The position numbers were made by a program, and so were the translations under genes. Below the pieces are notes generated by a model. It had not been told where the DNA came from. It searched no databases and worked only from the letters and a program-made list of their open reading frames with translations. From positions 79,143-143,142 of the forward strand of contig NZ_WNJZ01000004.1 in NCBI RefSeq assembly GCF_024433635.1: 64,000 bases of DNA, written 5' to 3'. This document shows, in pieces, positions 45,353 to 54,147 of the stretch. Positions within the stretch are counted from its first letter, which is position 1, and each line of letters starts with the position of its first letter. Source of the DNA: Ruminococcus sp. zg-924 (GTDB lineage: Bacteria; Bacillota; Clostridia; Oscillospirales; Acutalibacteraceae).

Positions 45353-45615
45353 GCAAATTATTATGATAATAATAGCCGAGACTCAACCATATGTGTGACT
45401 GTAAAATGGCTTAACAAGCAACAAACGATTATATTAGATAGCGACAAATAAAATTTTGTTGCTACTCATTAAGCTTATCCGGCGGAGATCTATTTTGAAC
45501 ATATAATCCGCAGTCATTATGATATGTGTGCACTGTGTGAATATATAAAACTATCAGATTAAACGGCATAATAAGTAAACCGTAAAGCTTCATTTAATTA
45601 ATTTTGAGGTATAAT
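45353..45615. other. Intergenic region before the sortase genes
   Basis: About 260 AT-rich bases. It holds a stem-loop (AGCGACAAA/TTTGTTGCT, near 45440-45465) with no U-run and the sortase promoter (45495-45523). No gene is seen. Confidence 0.5.
45495..45523 (+). promoter_or_regulatory. Promoter of the two sortase genes
   Basis: TTGAAC (45495-45500), 17 bases and TATGAT (45518-45523), 93 bases before the first sortase and after the pilin terminator. Confidence 0.65.
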
Positions 45616-46683
45616 ATGAAAACCAAAAAAACAACCGCATCATCTAAATCTACAAAATCAAAAAAGTCATCTCGTACAACTAAAATCATTGCCTGTTTAT
45701 TACTTATTGGCGGTGTGTGCGTGCTGTTTTATCCTGCTTTGGGAAATGTTATATCCTATTTTCAGCAGATAAGCGTTGTCGCAGAATATGAACAGCAGGT
45801 TGCTAAGCTAACTAAAACAGAAGTGCGCCTTCAAAAGGAGCTTGCTATTGAATACAATAAAACACTTGGGCAAGTCACATTGCAGGACCCTTTTGAAAAC
45901 GCATCTGACTCAAAGGACGAAACCGAGCCTACTGAGGAGGATAAGACCGTAGACGAGTACTACCAAATGCTCAGCTTGAATGACGAACATATGATGGGCT
46001 TTATAAAAATCCCTGAAATTACGCTGACCTGCCCAATCTATCACGGTGCAACAGAGGCTCAGCTTCAAAAAGGAGTTGGGCATTTAAAGGGAACATCACT
46101 GCCTGTTGGCGGCACAGGAACACACTGCGTTTTAACGGGCCACACAGGGGTACCGGGAAATATGCTGTTTACCGACCTTGAAAAGCTGAATATCGGAGAT
46201 AAGTTTTACCTTCATATTCTCGATGAGGTTTTGGCTTATCAGATTGACCAGATAGAGGTTGTCGAGCCACACGATACAAGGCAGCTGCAAATTGACCGTG
46301 ACAAGGACCTGTGTACGCTCGTGACCTGTACCCCTTACGGTATTAATTCTCACAGACTTCTTGTGCGAGGAGCAAGAGTTGAATATATGCCCGGTGAGGA
46401 CGATTATGAATCCGGTACAATCAAAACTACCGACGCTGAGGGCAATGTTGTTACAAAGCGAGTTGACGGCGGCAGTGACGAGGTGAACTTAGCGGGTATA
46501 AAAATTCCTAAGTGGGTAATTTGGACTATGATTCCGATTGGAGCGTTGATTGTTTTACTCATTGCTGTTATAATAATCAGAAGAAGTTTGCGTAAAAGAC
46601 GCATAGCGGAGGGGAAGGCTGATGAAGGAGAAGAAGAAGAAAACAGCACAGACAACGCAGAAAAAGAGGATGCCGAAAAGTAA
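45616..46683 (+). CDS. Class C (pilin-polymerising) sortase
   Basis: A 355-residue membrane transpeptidase: basic N-terminus, TM1 (about 23-42), lid motif DPF (91-93) that marks class C sortases, catalytic His176 (LTGHTG), Cys238 (TLVTC), Arg247 (NSHRLLVRG), then a second membrane span (about 298-318) and a Glu-rich cytoplasmic tail. It should join pilin subunits through the pilin lysine. The ATG at 45616 is six bases from GAGG. Its 3' end overlaps the next sortase gene by 62 bases. Confidence 0.92.
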   Translation: MKTKKTTASSKSTKSKKSSRTTKIIACLLLIGGVCVLFYPALGNVISYFQQISVVAEYEQQVAKLTKTEVRLQKELAIEYNKTLGQVTLQDPFENASDSKDETEPTEEDKTVDEYYQMLSLNDEHMMGFIKIPEITLTCPIYHGATEAQLQKGVGHLKGTSLPVGGTGTHCVLTGHTGVPGNMLFTDLEKLNIGDKFYLHILDEVLAYQIDQIEVVEPHDTRQLQIDRDKDLCTLVTCTPYGINSHRLLVRGARVEYMPGEDDYESGTIKTTDAEGNVVTKRVDGGSDEVNLAGIKIPKWVIWTMIPIGALIVLLIAVIIIRRSLRKRRIAEGKADEGEEEENSTDNAEKEDAEK

Positions 46684-47440
46684 AAAGCTGCTGATAATGT
46701 CAGTTGCACTTTTGGTTGCGGGTCTTGGCGTGTTCTTCTATCCCGGAATTGCAAAGCTTATTACCGATGCTCAGCAAAGCGCAGTTATAGACGAATTCAA
46801 TCATAATCTCGACAGCATTGGTAATCCCACAGTGCCGGAGAATGATGATGAAGCTTCCGAAACACCTCTAATGAATGAAGAAGAAGCGAAAAATAACAAG
46901 CATTATGACCCAAGGTTGCTTGCAAAGCTTTACAGCGATATCCGTAAGTACAACAATGATATTTACACCTCAGGACAGACTCTCTTAGACCCCTTCTGCT
47001 ACTCACAGGAGAGCTTTGATTTGGCTCAGTACAGCGTGTATGATTACGTTTTCGGTTATATCACTGCTCCGAGCATTGACTTGAATCTGCCAATTTACCT
47101 TGGCGCAAGCGACTATAATATGTGGAATGGCGCAGCACAGATGACGGGCACATCAATTCCCATAGGCGGCAAAAATACAAACGCTGTTATAGCAGGGCAC
47201 AGAGGAGTCATAAACAAGACGCTGTTTGACAATATTGTTTTTCTAAACGAGGGTGACTCGGTTTTCGTTAAGAATCTGTGGGAGAAGCTTGAATATAAGG
47301 TTGTAAAAACCGAGGTTATTTTACCAAGCGAGTCTGACAAGGTGAAAATCCAAAAAGGCAAGGATATGCTAACGCTGATAACCTGCCACCCATACGGCTA
47401 TTCTGATTATCGCTATGTAGTCTACTGCGAACGGGCATAG
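46622..47440 (+). CDS. Second class C-like sortase
   Basis: A 272-residue sortase: basic N-terminus, one span (about 22-42), lid motif LLDPF (121-125), catalytic His193 (IAGHRG), Cys255 (TLITC) and Arg264 (SDYRYVVYC). Unlike its neighbour it lacks a C-terminal membrane span, so it may do a different job, such as adding the adhesin or anchoring the pilus. The start lies 62 bases inside the first sortase gene but has a strong GGAGGGGAAGG site; a later ATG (46670) lacks spacing. Confidence 0.9.
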   Translation: MKEKKKKTAQTTQKKRMPKSKKLLIMSVALLVAGLGVFFYPGIAKLITDAQQSAVIDEFNHNLDSIGNPTVPENDDEASETPLMNEEEAKNNKHYDPRLLAKLYSDIRKYNNDIYTSGQTLLDPFCYSQESFDLAQYSVYDYVFGYITAPSIDLNLPIYLGASDYNMWNGAAQMTGTSIPIGGKNTNAVIAGHRGVINKTLFDNIVFLNEGDSVFVKNLWEKLEYKVVKTEVILPSESDKVKIQKGKDMLTLITCHPYGYSDYRYVVYCERA

Positions 47441-47479
47441 AGGCATTGATGAATGTTTTTTGTCTTAATATCAAACACA

Positions 47480-47514
47480 AACCCGCCGAACAATCGCTGT
47501 TCGGCGGGTTTTAT
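47480..47514. terminator. Bidirectional terminator between sortase and asnB
   Basis: AACCCGCCGAACA and TGTTCGGCGGGTT (47480-47492, 47498-47510) form a perfect 13-base stem with an ATCGC loop and TTTT on the plus side. It serves the convergent sortase and asnB messages. Confidence 0.92.
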
Positions 47515-47532
47515 ATTACGTAAATATCTCTT

Positions 47533-49386
47533 TTAAGCCTCTATACCGTCAACCTTGTCGTCCTCGAAATAAATCTTGTACCATACAAGGAAGATGTAAA
47601 TTGTCCATACCTTGCGGCTGTTGTCCTCCTTGAGCTGATAATGCTCGTCAAGGAAGCCAATGAGCATTTCTGAGTTGAAGAACTTCTTAGCTGTGGCGGA
47701 GTTAAACATATCCTTGACAATGTTGTAGTATTTCTCGTCCTTAAGCCACTCTCTTGTCGGAACAGGGAAGCCGAGTTTCTTTTTCTGAGCTGTTTCCGGC
47801 GGCAGATGGCGCATTGCGGCTTGGCGCATAGCATACTTGGTGTTATGCTTGTTTACTCTGAGCCTTGTCGGGATTGTGGAGGCTACCTTGAATACCTCCT
47901 TGTCAAGAAACGGAACTCTAAGCTCAAGCGAGTTAGCCATGCTCATTCTGTCTGCCTTAAGCAGAATATCGCCTACCATCCACATATTGATGTCAAGGTA
48001 CTGCATCTTTGTTTCGTCGTCGTAGCCCTTAGCACGCTTGTAGTATTTACGGCAGCGCTTAGCAGGGTTTGTTGCAATTGACGGGTCCTTCAGAATTTGT
48101 CTTTTCTCTTCAAGGTCATACATATATGCATTTCCAATAAATCTTTCCTCAAGCGGGTGTGTTGCTCTGATAAGGTAATCTCTGCCCTTAATGTCCGGCA
48201 GCTTTTTCATCAGTTTGCATATTGCTTTTCTGATTGAGTATGGAACAATTTTCTGATATACCTTAAACACTCTTGGGTCATTGTAGCAGGTGTAGCCGCC
48301 AAACAGCTCGTCGGCACCCTCGCCCGAAAGAACAACCTTAACGTGCTCGCTTGCAAGCTTTGAAACGAAGTATAAAGCAATGCACGAAGGGTCTGCAAGC
48401 GGCTGGTCCATATGGTACTGAACCTTTTTAACGCTGCCCCAGAATTCTTCAGAACCAATAAGCTTTGAATAATGGTCAACGCCGATTTTTTTTGACAGGT
48501 TTTCAGCCCAGCTGATTTCGTTATATCTCTTGCCAAAGTCAAAGCCAACAGTAAAGGTCTTTTGGTCTGCAAAATAGGTTGAAACATAGCTTGAGTCAAC
48601 ACCGCTTGAAAGGAAACAGCCAACCTCAACGTCACTTATTTTGTGTGCGTTTACCGAGTTTTCAAATACCTTTTCAATTCTGTCAACTGCCTCTTCCTCT
48701 GTAAGACTCTCGTCCGGATTAAAGCGAGCCTCCCAGTAACGCTCGGTTGTTATCTCGCCGTTTTTGTACCAAAGGTAATGTCCCGGCAGCAGGCAGTATA
48801 CACCCTCAAAGAAGGTTTCAGGCGGTACTGCGTATTGAAATGAAAGGTAGTTGTCGAGCGTTCTGTAATTAAACTTTTTTTCAAATTCAGGGAACTGCAA
48901 AATGCTTTTAATCTCAGAAGCATATATGAAATGGTCGCCAACCTGTGTGTAGTGAAGCGGTTTTATGCCAAAGAAATCTCTTGCAATAAATAAGGAGTGG
49001 TCAACCGTGTTGTAGATTGCAAAGCCGAACATTCCCCTGAGCTTGTCCAAAACCTTTTCCTGCCACTGCTCAAAGCCATGAAGAATAACCTCGGTGTCGG
49101 CATTTGTTGAGAAGGTGTGTCCAAGCTCAATAAGCTCTTTCCTTATCTCCTTGTAGTTGTAAATCTCACCATTAAAGTTTATGACTAAAGTCTTGTCCTC
49201 GTTAAAAATAGGCTGATGACCTGCGTCAAGGTCAATAATGCTCAGTCTGCGGAAGCCCATTGATACATAATCGTCCTTATAAAATCCGTCGCTGTCAGGG
49301 CCTCTGTGGGTAATAACCCTCGCCATATTTTCTATTACGTTATCTCTGTCAACAATCTGACCCGTAAATCCGCATATTCCACACAT
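47533..49386 (-). CDS. asnB: Asparagine synthase (glutamine-hydrolysing)
   Basis: A 617-residue two-domain enzyme. The N-terminal glutaminase begins MCGICGF, with Cys2 as nucleophile, and includes NFNGEIYN and the HRGPDSDG motif; the C-terminal synthetase has the ATP loop FLSSGVDSS near residue 260 and LSGEGADELFGGY. It makes asparagine from aspartate, glutamine and ATP; relatives also amidate cell-wall precursors, so a wall role cannot be excluded. Confidence 0.94.
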   Translation of the reverse strand: MCGICGFTGQIVDRDNVIENMARVITHRGPDSDGFYKDDYVSMGFRRLSIIDLDAGHQPIFNEDKTLVINFNGEIYNYKEIRKELIELGHTFSTNADTEVILHGFEQWQEKVLDKLRGMFGFAIYNTVDHSLFIARDFFGIKPLHYTQVGDHFIYASEIKSILQFPEFEKKFNYRTLDNYLSFQYAVPPETFFEGVYCLLPGHYLWYKNGEITTERYWEARFNPDESLTEEEAVDRIEKVFENSVNAHKISDVEVGCFLSSGVDSSYVSTYFADQKTFTVGFDFGKRYNEISWAENLSKKIGVDHYSKLIGSEEFWGSVKKVQYHMDQPLADPSCIALYFVSKLASEHVKVVLSGEGADELFGGYTCYNDPRVFKVYQKIVPYSIRKAICKLMKKLPDIKGRDYLIRATHPLEERFIGNAYMYDLEEKRQILKDPSIATNPAKRCRKYYKRAKGYDDETKMQYLDINMWMVGDILLKADRMSMANSLELRVPFLDKEVFKVASTIPTRLRVNKHNTKYAMRQAAMRHLPPETAQKKKLGFPVPTREWLKDEKYYNIVKDMFNSATAKKFFNSEMLIGFLDEHYQLKEDNSRKVWTIYIFLVWYKIYFEDDKVDGIEA

Positions 49387-49448
49387 AATATCCGCTCCTT
49401 ACTGCGTTGTTATCTGTAAATTAATTATCACACTATCTATACCGCATT

Positions 49449-49477
49449 ATTTTAACACAATATAAAAAACCTTTCAA
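49449..49477 (-). promoter_or_regulatory. asnB promoter inside a terminator-like hairpin
   Basis: Reverse-strand TTGAAA (49472-49477), 17 bases and TAAAAT (49449-49454). The -35 box lies within the stem of the hairpin at 49466-49494. Confidence 0.55.
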
Positions 49478-49495
49478 GTTTATTGAAAGGTTTTA
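49466..49495. terminator. Terminator-like hairpin upstream of asnB
   Basis: AAAACCTTTCAA and TTGAAAGGTTTT form a perfect 12-base stem. U-runs occur in both directions, so it can act on either strand. Confidence 0.75.
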
Positions 49496-49570
49496 ATTGA
49501 CAAGCTTTGGCTCTATTTAAAAAATAATATGTAAAATTTTTCAAATGTCCTATAATGTTTCCGACAAAAC

Positions 49571-49609
49571 AGAAAAGACTCAATCCTTGCGGAAGATTGA
49601 GCCTTTTCT
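49571..49609. terminator. Second terminator-like hairpin upstream of asnB
   Basis: AGAAAAGaCTCAATC and GATTGAGcCTTTTCT form a 15-base stem with one mismatch. The reverse strand continues into a T-rich stretch. What transcript it ends is unclear. Confidence 0.7.
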
Positions 49610-50018
49610 TACTTTTAGTTTGAGGGGTACATTGAGGAGGGTAGAACATTTGTACTCTGACGGTGCGGCTCCGTCCTTTTGAGTACGGTTAAAGTATAGA
49701 ATTTAATTGTTAATACGCTATTAATAAAAGGTTAAGATTGAAAGAAAGATTTGTGAATAATTCTAAGAATATCGGTGGGTTGATTATAGTGAAATGTTTT
49801 ATGCGGAAAATGGGAATTTAGCTAAAAAACTCAACGGGCGAAAAGCACACTCGATTAAAGTTAGAGCGAGAGGGAATATGGCAAGTAACCCGATATATGA
49901 AACCTAAATGCAAAGGAATAAGACTGAACCCCTCCGTCAGAGCCTGCGGTACTGCCACAGCTATTTAAACAAGGAGGATATTCTCTGCTAAACACTAATT
50001 TACAGGTTCTTTGCGCTC
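49610..50018. other. Structured and repeat-like region between asnB and proB
   Basis: A nested stem-loop (GTACTC/GAGTAC at 49652-49657 and 49681-49686 enclosing GACGG/CCGTC) is followed by AT-rich DNA. An ORF of 37 codons (49794-49907) lacks a clear ribosome site. Near 49929 CCCCTCCGTCAGAGCCTGCGG occurs, which I recall as part of repeats scattered through many gut Firmicutes genomes. No firm gene is seen. Confidence 0.45.
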
Positions 50019-50047
50019 TTTACTTTCATTATTTATTGTGATAAAAT
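50019..50047 (+). promoter_or_regulatory. proBA promoter
   Basis: TTTACT (50019-50024), 17 bases and TAAAAT (50042-50047), 31 bases before proB. Confidence 0.6.
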
Positions 50048-50078
50048 CTTATACAGAAACGTGAAATGAGGAAAGTAA

Positions 50079-50864
50079 ATGGGAGAGAAGATTGTTATTA
50101 AGGTCGGCACCTCGACCCTTACATATGAAAACGGCAGGCTTAACCTGCGCCGTATGGAGAATTTATGTAAAATACTGTGCGATTTGCAGAACAGAGGAAA
50201 CAAGGTTTTGCTTGTTAGCTCCGGCGCCATAGGCGTTGGAATGGGCAAGCTGTCGCTTCCGAACAGACCAAAGGACACAAAACAGCTTCAGGCTCTTGCG
50301 GCTGTCGGACAGTGCGAGCTGATGTTTATGTATGATAAGTTCTTTGGCGAGTACAACCACACTGTTGCTCAGATTCTGCTGACAAAGCACGTTGTAGAAA
50401 CACAGCACAAGCAGAACAATGTTATTAATACTGTTGAAACTCTGTTTGATATGAACATACTTCCAATAGTAAATGAAAATGATACCGTAGCTATTGATGA
50501 GCTTCCGGGCGATAATTTTGGCGATAACGATATGCTTTCCGCAATGGTTGCCTCAATGATTAAGGCGGATAGACTTATTATACTGTCGGACATTGACGGT
50601 CTTTACGATAGAAACCCGAAGGAGTTTGCCGACGCAAGGCTGATAACGGAAATTCCGAAAATTGATGATAAAATATTTGAAATGGCGGCGGACGGAGCAG
50701 GCTCTAACAGAGGGACAGGCGGAATGAAAACAAAGCTGAGTGCGGCTCTGCACGCAACAAACGCAGGAATAACGTGCAGCATAGTAAACGGCTCAAGACC
50801 TGAAAATCTTTACGATTTGATTGATAATAAGTGTGTGGGCACAACCTTTGCTCCGCAAAAGTAA
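50079..50864 (+). CDS. proB: Glutamate 5-kinase
   Basis: First step of proline synthesis: phosphorylates glutamate. The 261-residue protein has the amino-acid kinase fold with VIKVGTSTLT at the start, VSSGAIGVGM, NENDTVA and the GTGGMKTKL motif. It ends without the C-terminal PUA domain found in longer ProB proteins, a short form known in many bacteria. proA follows after 29 bases. Confidence 0.95.
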   Translation: MGEKIVIKVGTSTLTYENGRLNLRRMENLCKILCDLQNRGNKVLLVSSGAIGVGMGKLSLPNRPKDTKQLQALAAVGQCELMFMYDKFFGEYNHTVAQILLTKHVVETQHKQNNVINTVETLFDMNILPIVNENDTVAIDELPGDNFGDNDMLSAMVASMIKADRLIILSDIDGLYDRNPKEFADARLITEIPKIDDKIFEMAADGAGSNRGTGGMKTKLSAALHATNAGITCSIVNGSRPENLYDLIDNKCVGTTFAPQK

Positions 50865-50893
50865 GCGTAAAAATTAGCGAAAGGATGATATAG

Positions 50894-52138
50894 ATGACCA
50901 TACTCGAACAAATGGGCGCAAATGCAAAAGTGGCAAGCCGTATACTTGCCGTTGCAGGAAAAAAGAAGGATGATGCACTTTTAGCTATTGCAAATGCCCT
51001 GAGAAACGAAAGAGAGGCTATAAAGGCGGCTAATGCCGTTGATATTGAAAACGGCAGAAAAGCAGGCTTGTCTGAGTCTTTAATCGACAGACTTATGCTG
51101 ACAGACGCAAGAATAGACGGCATGGCTCTTGGCTGTGAGCAGGTTGCCGCACTGCCTGACCCAATTGGCGAAATACTCAGCGGCAAGGTGCTTGCAAACG
51201 GACTTGAGCTTAGAAAGGTACGTGTACCGATGGGTGTTATCGGCATTATCTTTGAGGCTCGTCCGAATGTTACGGCAGACGCAGCGGCACTGTGCCTTAA
51301 GGCAGGCAGCGCTGTTATTTTAAGAGGCGGCAAGGAGGCTATAAACTCAAACAAGAGTATAGCCGCAATAATGAGAGGCGCAGTTAAGTCGACAGGCTTA
51401 CCTGAGGATGCAATTCAGCTTGTTGAGGACACAAACCGTCAGTCATCAATTGAGATGATGGGCTTAAGCGATTATCTTGATGTGCTTATTCCAAGAGGCG
51501 GAGCAGGACTGATAAGGGCTGTTGTTGAGAATTCAAAGGTTCCGGTCATAGAAACAGGCGTTGGCAACTGCCACGTTTATGTTGACGAAAGTGCAAATAT
51601 TGAAATGGCGGCTGATATTATTTTCAACGCAAAGACGTCTCGTCCGTCAGTGTGCAACGCTATTGAAACAGTATTGGTTCACAGTGCTGTTGCTGAAAAA
51701 GCTCTGCCGATTATCAAAGCAAGGCTTGATGAAAAGGGTGTTGAAATTCACGGATGTGAAAAAACAAGGGAAATCCTTGGCGACAGCGTTATTTTGGCGA
51801 CTGAGGACGACTGGTACACCGAGTATCTTGACTTAAAGCTTGCAATCAGGGTTGTTGACAGTCTGAACGAAGCAATGGACCATATTGCAAAATATTCAAG
51901 CGGTCACAGTGAATGTATTGTGACCGAGAATTACGAGAATTCCAGGATATTTACCGCAGGAGTTGACAGTGCGGCTGTGTATGTAAACGCTTCAACCCGC
52001 TTTACAGACGGCGGCGAGTTCGGCTTGGGCGCAGAAATTGGCATTTCAACCCAGAAGCTTCACGCAAGAGGTCCTATGGGTCTTAACGAGCTTACCTCGA
52101 TGAAGTTCATTATTAACGGCAACGGACAGGTAAGATAA
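50894..52138 (+). CDS. proA: Glutamate-5-semialdehyde dehydrogenase
   Basis: Reduces glutamyl phosphate to glutamate semialdehyde. The 414-residue aldehyde-dehydrogenase-fold protein has EARPNVTADAAALCLK, the active-site Cys in TSRPSVCNAIETVLV and the GGEFGLGAEIGIS end. ProC, the last enzyme of the pathway, is not in the window. Confidence 0.96.
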   Translation: MTILEQMGANAKVASRILAVAGKKKDDALLAIANALRNEREAIKAANAVDIENGRKAGLSESLIDRLMLTDARIDGMALGCEQVAALPDPIGEILSGKVLANGLELRKVRVPMGVIGIIFEARPNVTADAAALCLKAGSAVILRGGKEAINSNKSIAAIMRGAVKSTGLPEDAIQLVEDTNRQSSIEMMGLSDYLDVLIPRGGAGLIRAVVENSKVPVIETGVGNCHVYVDESANIEMAADIIFNAKTSRPSVCNAIETVLVHSAVAEKALPIIKARLDEKGVEIHGCEKTREILGDSVILATEDDWYTEYLDLKLAIRVVDSLNEAMDHIAKYSSGHSECIVTENYENSRIFTAGVDSAAVYVNASTRFTDGGEFGLGAEIGISTQKLHARGPMGLNELTSMKFIINGNGQVR

Positions 52139-52238
52139 GCTTTTAGTCTTATGCGGCGCAGTAATGCGGTATGGCGCATATGCTGTAATATGCTTGTTGT
52201 ATTGATAGTGTGAGTTTGAAAGGAGTTTGCTTTTTGTT

Positions 52239-53180
52239 ATGAACAGCAAAGAAAACAAGATGGATAAGCTTGTTGGCGTTATGCTGGAAAGCTATGACAA
52301 ATATGAGATAACAAGCCGTATTGACGCTGACAATATAATTAATAAAGAAATAGTTATGAAGGTGCTTGAGGAGATAAGAAAGCTCCTTTTCCCGGGTTAC
52401 TTCGATACCGACAAGGTAAGCTCGGAGTATATAAAGTTCCTTGTGGGGCAAAGGCTTGAGTTTGTTCAGAGTCACCTGAAAAAACAGATTGCCAAGGCTC
52501 TTGGAAATCGTGAGGTATGCGAGGATTGCGGACGTTCTCTTGTTATGAAAGAGGCGCAGGAGATTGTTGATAAATTCCTTCTAAGGCTTCCGGTGCTGCG
52601 TGATTATCTAAGTACTGATATTCAAGCCGCCTTTGACGGCGACCCTGCCGCATACAGCACCGACGAGGTAATTTTCTCTTACCCCGGTGTATTTGCCGTT
52701 ACCGTTTACAGAATAGCGCATGAGCTTTTGCTGCTTGGTGTTCCTATGATACCGAGAATGATGACAGAATATGCACACAGCATTACGGGTATAGATATTC
52801 ACCCCGGAGCTACAATAGGAAAGTATTTCTTTATCGACCACGGAACGGGAATTGTAATCGGCGAAACAACAATTATCGGTGACAACGTTAAGATTTATCA
52901 GGGTGTTACCCTTGGTGCGCTGTCAACAAGAAAGGGACAGCAGCTTAAAGGCGTAAAAAGACACCCGACAATCGGCGACAACGTAACAATTTATTCGGGA
53001 ACGACAATTCTCGGCGGAGAAACAGTAATCGGAAACGGCGCAACAATCGGCGGCAATGCGTTTATTGTAAATTCCGTATCAGAGGGAATGAAGGTAAGCG
53101 TTAAAAACCCTGAATTGCAGTTTAGTTTCAGCCGACCGAAGGACGCTGAAAACGGTGAGTTTTGGGACTGGGTAATATAA
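52239..53180 (+). CDS. cysE: Serine O-acetyltransferase (EpsC/SatA-like)
   Basis: A 313-residue acetyltransferase. A helical N-terminal region (1-170) precedes a left-handed beta-helix of hexapeptide repeats (about 180-290) with DIHPGATIGKYFFIDHGTGIVIGET, in which the Asp-His pair of serine acetyltransferases is conserved, followed by the GDNVKIYQGVTLGA segment. It makes O-acetylserine for cysteine. The ATG at 52239 is chosen; AAAGGAG is 13 bases off, longer than usual. The sulfhydrylase metY lies nearby. Confidence 0.9.
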   Translation: MNSKENKMDKLVGVMLESYDKYEITSRIDADNIINKEIVMKVLEEIRKLLFPGYFDTDKVSSEYIKFLVGQRLEFVQSHLKKQIAKALGNREVCEDCGRSLVMKEAQEIVDKFLLRLPVLRDYLSTDIQAAFDGDPAAYSTDEVIFSYPGVFAVTVYRIAHELLLLGVPMIPRMMTEYAHSITGIDIHPGATIGKYFFIDHGTGIVIGETTIIGDNVKIYQGVTLGALSTRKGQQLKGVKRHPTIGDNVTIYSGTTILGGETVIGNGATIGGNAFIVNSVSEGMKVSVKNPELQFSFSRPKDAENGEFWDWVI

Positions 53181-53201
53181 ACTTGATACAGAATAAAATT
53201 T

Positions 53202-53233
53202 ACGGGTCATCACGAACGATGACCCGTTTTTTG
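53202..53233. terminator. Bidirectional terminator between cysE and tcdA
   Basis: ACGGGTCATC and GATGACCCGT form a perfect 10-base stem with an ACGAAC loop and TTTTTT. It serves convergent genes. Confidence 0.9.
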
Positions 53234-53238
53234 TCGCA

Positions 53239-53994
53239 TTATTCGCTGCCCCGAAAGGCACTGCTTGTTATATCATTGATTATCTCACCTGCTATAATTA
53301 GACCGACAACTGAAGGTACAAACGCTGTGCTGCCCGGAGTTTGGCGGCGTTTTATGTGTGTGCTTTCCTCTAATGTACACTCGCTGTCTGTTTCTGTATC
53401 ATCAATAGGTGTAAGCGGCTTTTCTTTGGAATAAACCACCTTCAGCCGTTTGATTCCTCGTTTTTTAAGCTCGTTTCGCATAACTCTTGCAAGAGGGCAA
53501 ACCGAGGTTTTGAAAATGTCGCTGACCTCAAAGGCTGTGGGGTCAAGCTTGTTGCCTGCGCCCATTGAGCTTATTATCGGCACTCCGGCTTTAGCGGCTT
53601 GCATTACAAGCTCTATCTTGCCTGTTACGGTGTCGATAGCGTCAACTATATAGTCATACTGAGTAAAGTCGAATTGTGAGGAGGTTTCGGGGGTGTAGAA
53701 TGTCTTGTATGTTTTTACAACTGCATCAGGGTTGATGTCTGCAATCCGCTCAGCGGCTACGTCAACCTTGTAGCGACCGATTGTTTTGGTTGTTGCGTAA
53801 ATCTGGCGGTTTATGTTTGAGGGGCATACCTTGTCATCGTCAATCAAATCAACGGCTCCTATGCCGCTTCTGACAAGCGCCTCAACGGTATAGCCGCCAA
53901 CACCGCCTATGCCAAACACCGCAACCCTTGATTGCCTGAGCCTGTCCATTGCTTCTTTTCCGTATAGAAGCTGCGTCCTTGAAAATAGATTCAT
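53239..53994 (-). CDS. tcdA: tRNA threonylcarbamoyladenosine dehydratase
   Basis: An E1-like ThiF-family protein, 251 residues, that cyclises t6A37 of tRNAs to ct6A using ATP. It has the nucleotide loop VFGIGGVGGYT (near residue 29), the DDDKVCPSNINRQI segment and a C-terminal Cys region (SECTLEES). The second of two close ATGs (53994) is six bases from GGAGG; a longer upstream frame crosses the promoter and is rejected. Confidence 0.92.
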   Translation of the reverse strand: MNLFSRTQLLYGKEAMDRLRQSRVAVFGIGGVGGYTVEALVRSGIGAVDLIDDDKVCPSNINRQIYATTKTIGRYKVDVAAERIADINPDAVVKTYKTFYTPETSSQFDFTQYDYIVDAIDTVTGKIELVMQAAKAGVPIISSMGAGNKLDPTAFEVSDIFKTSVCPLARVMRNELKKRGIKRLKVVYSKEKPLTPIDDTETDSECTLEESTHIKRRQTPGSTAFVPSVVGLIIAGEIINDITSSAFRGSE

Positions 53995-54052
53995 AGCCAT
54001 CCTCCGAATATAAATAATTATCACTTGCACAATACCTATAAGATTAGTGAGT

Positions 54053-54081
54053 ATAATACTCTGAAAACCTTGCTTTGTCAA
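54053..54081 (-). promoter_or_regulatory. tcdA promoter
   Basis: Reverse-strand TTGACA (54076-54081), 17 bases and TATTAT (54053-54058). It is back to back with the metY promoter. Confidence 0.75.
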
Positions 54082-54118
54082 GGTGTTAATGCGGAGTAAC
54101 AAAACTTTAGAAAAGGTG

Positions 54119-54147
54119 TTGACAGAACAAAAATATGATGATATAAT
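54119..54147 (+). promoter_or_regulatory. metY promoter
   Basis: TTGACA (54119-54124), 17 bases and TATAAT (54142-54147), a perfect sigma-A match. The leader that follows is about 200 bases. Three direct repeats of TAGGA at nine-base steps (54166, 54175, 54184) lie just downstream. Confidence 0.88.

Noticed and set aside
49794..49907. A 37-codon ORF before proB as a real gene
   Set aside because: No clear ribosome site, and it lies next to repeat-like DNA.
52608..52841. Many long antisense frames inside known genes, such as those under cysE, valS and accD
   Set aside because: They lie opposite clear genes, lack ribosome sites and have no recognisable domains.
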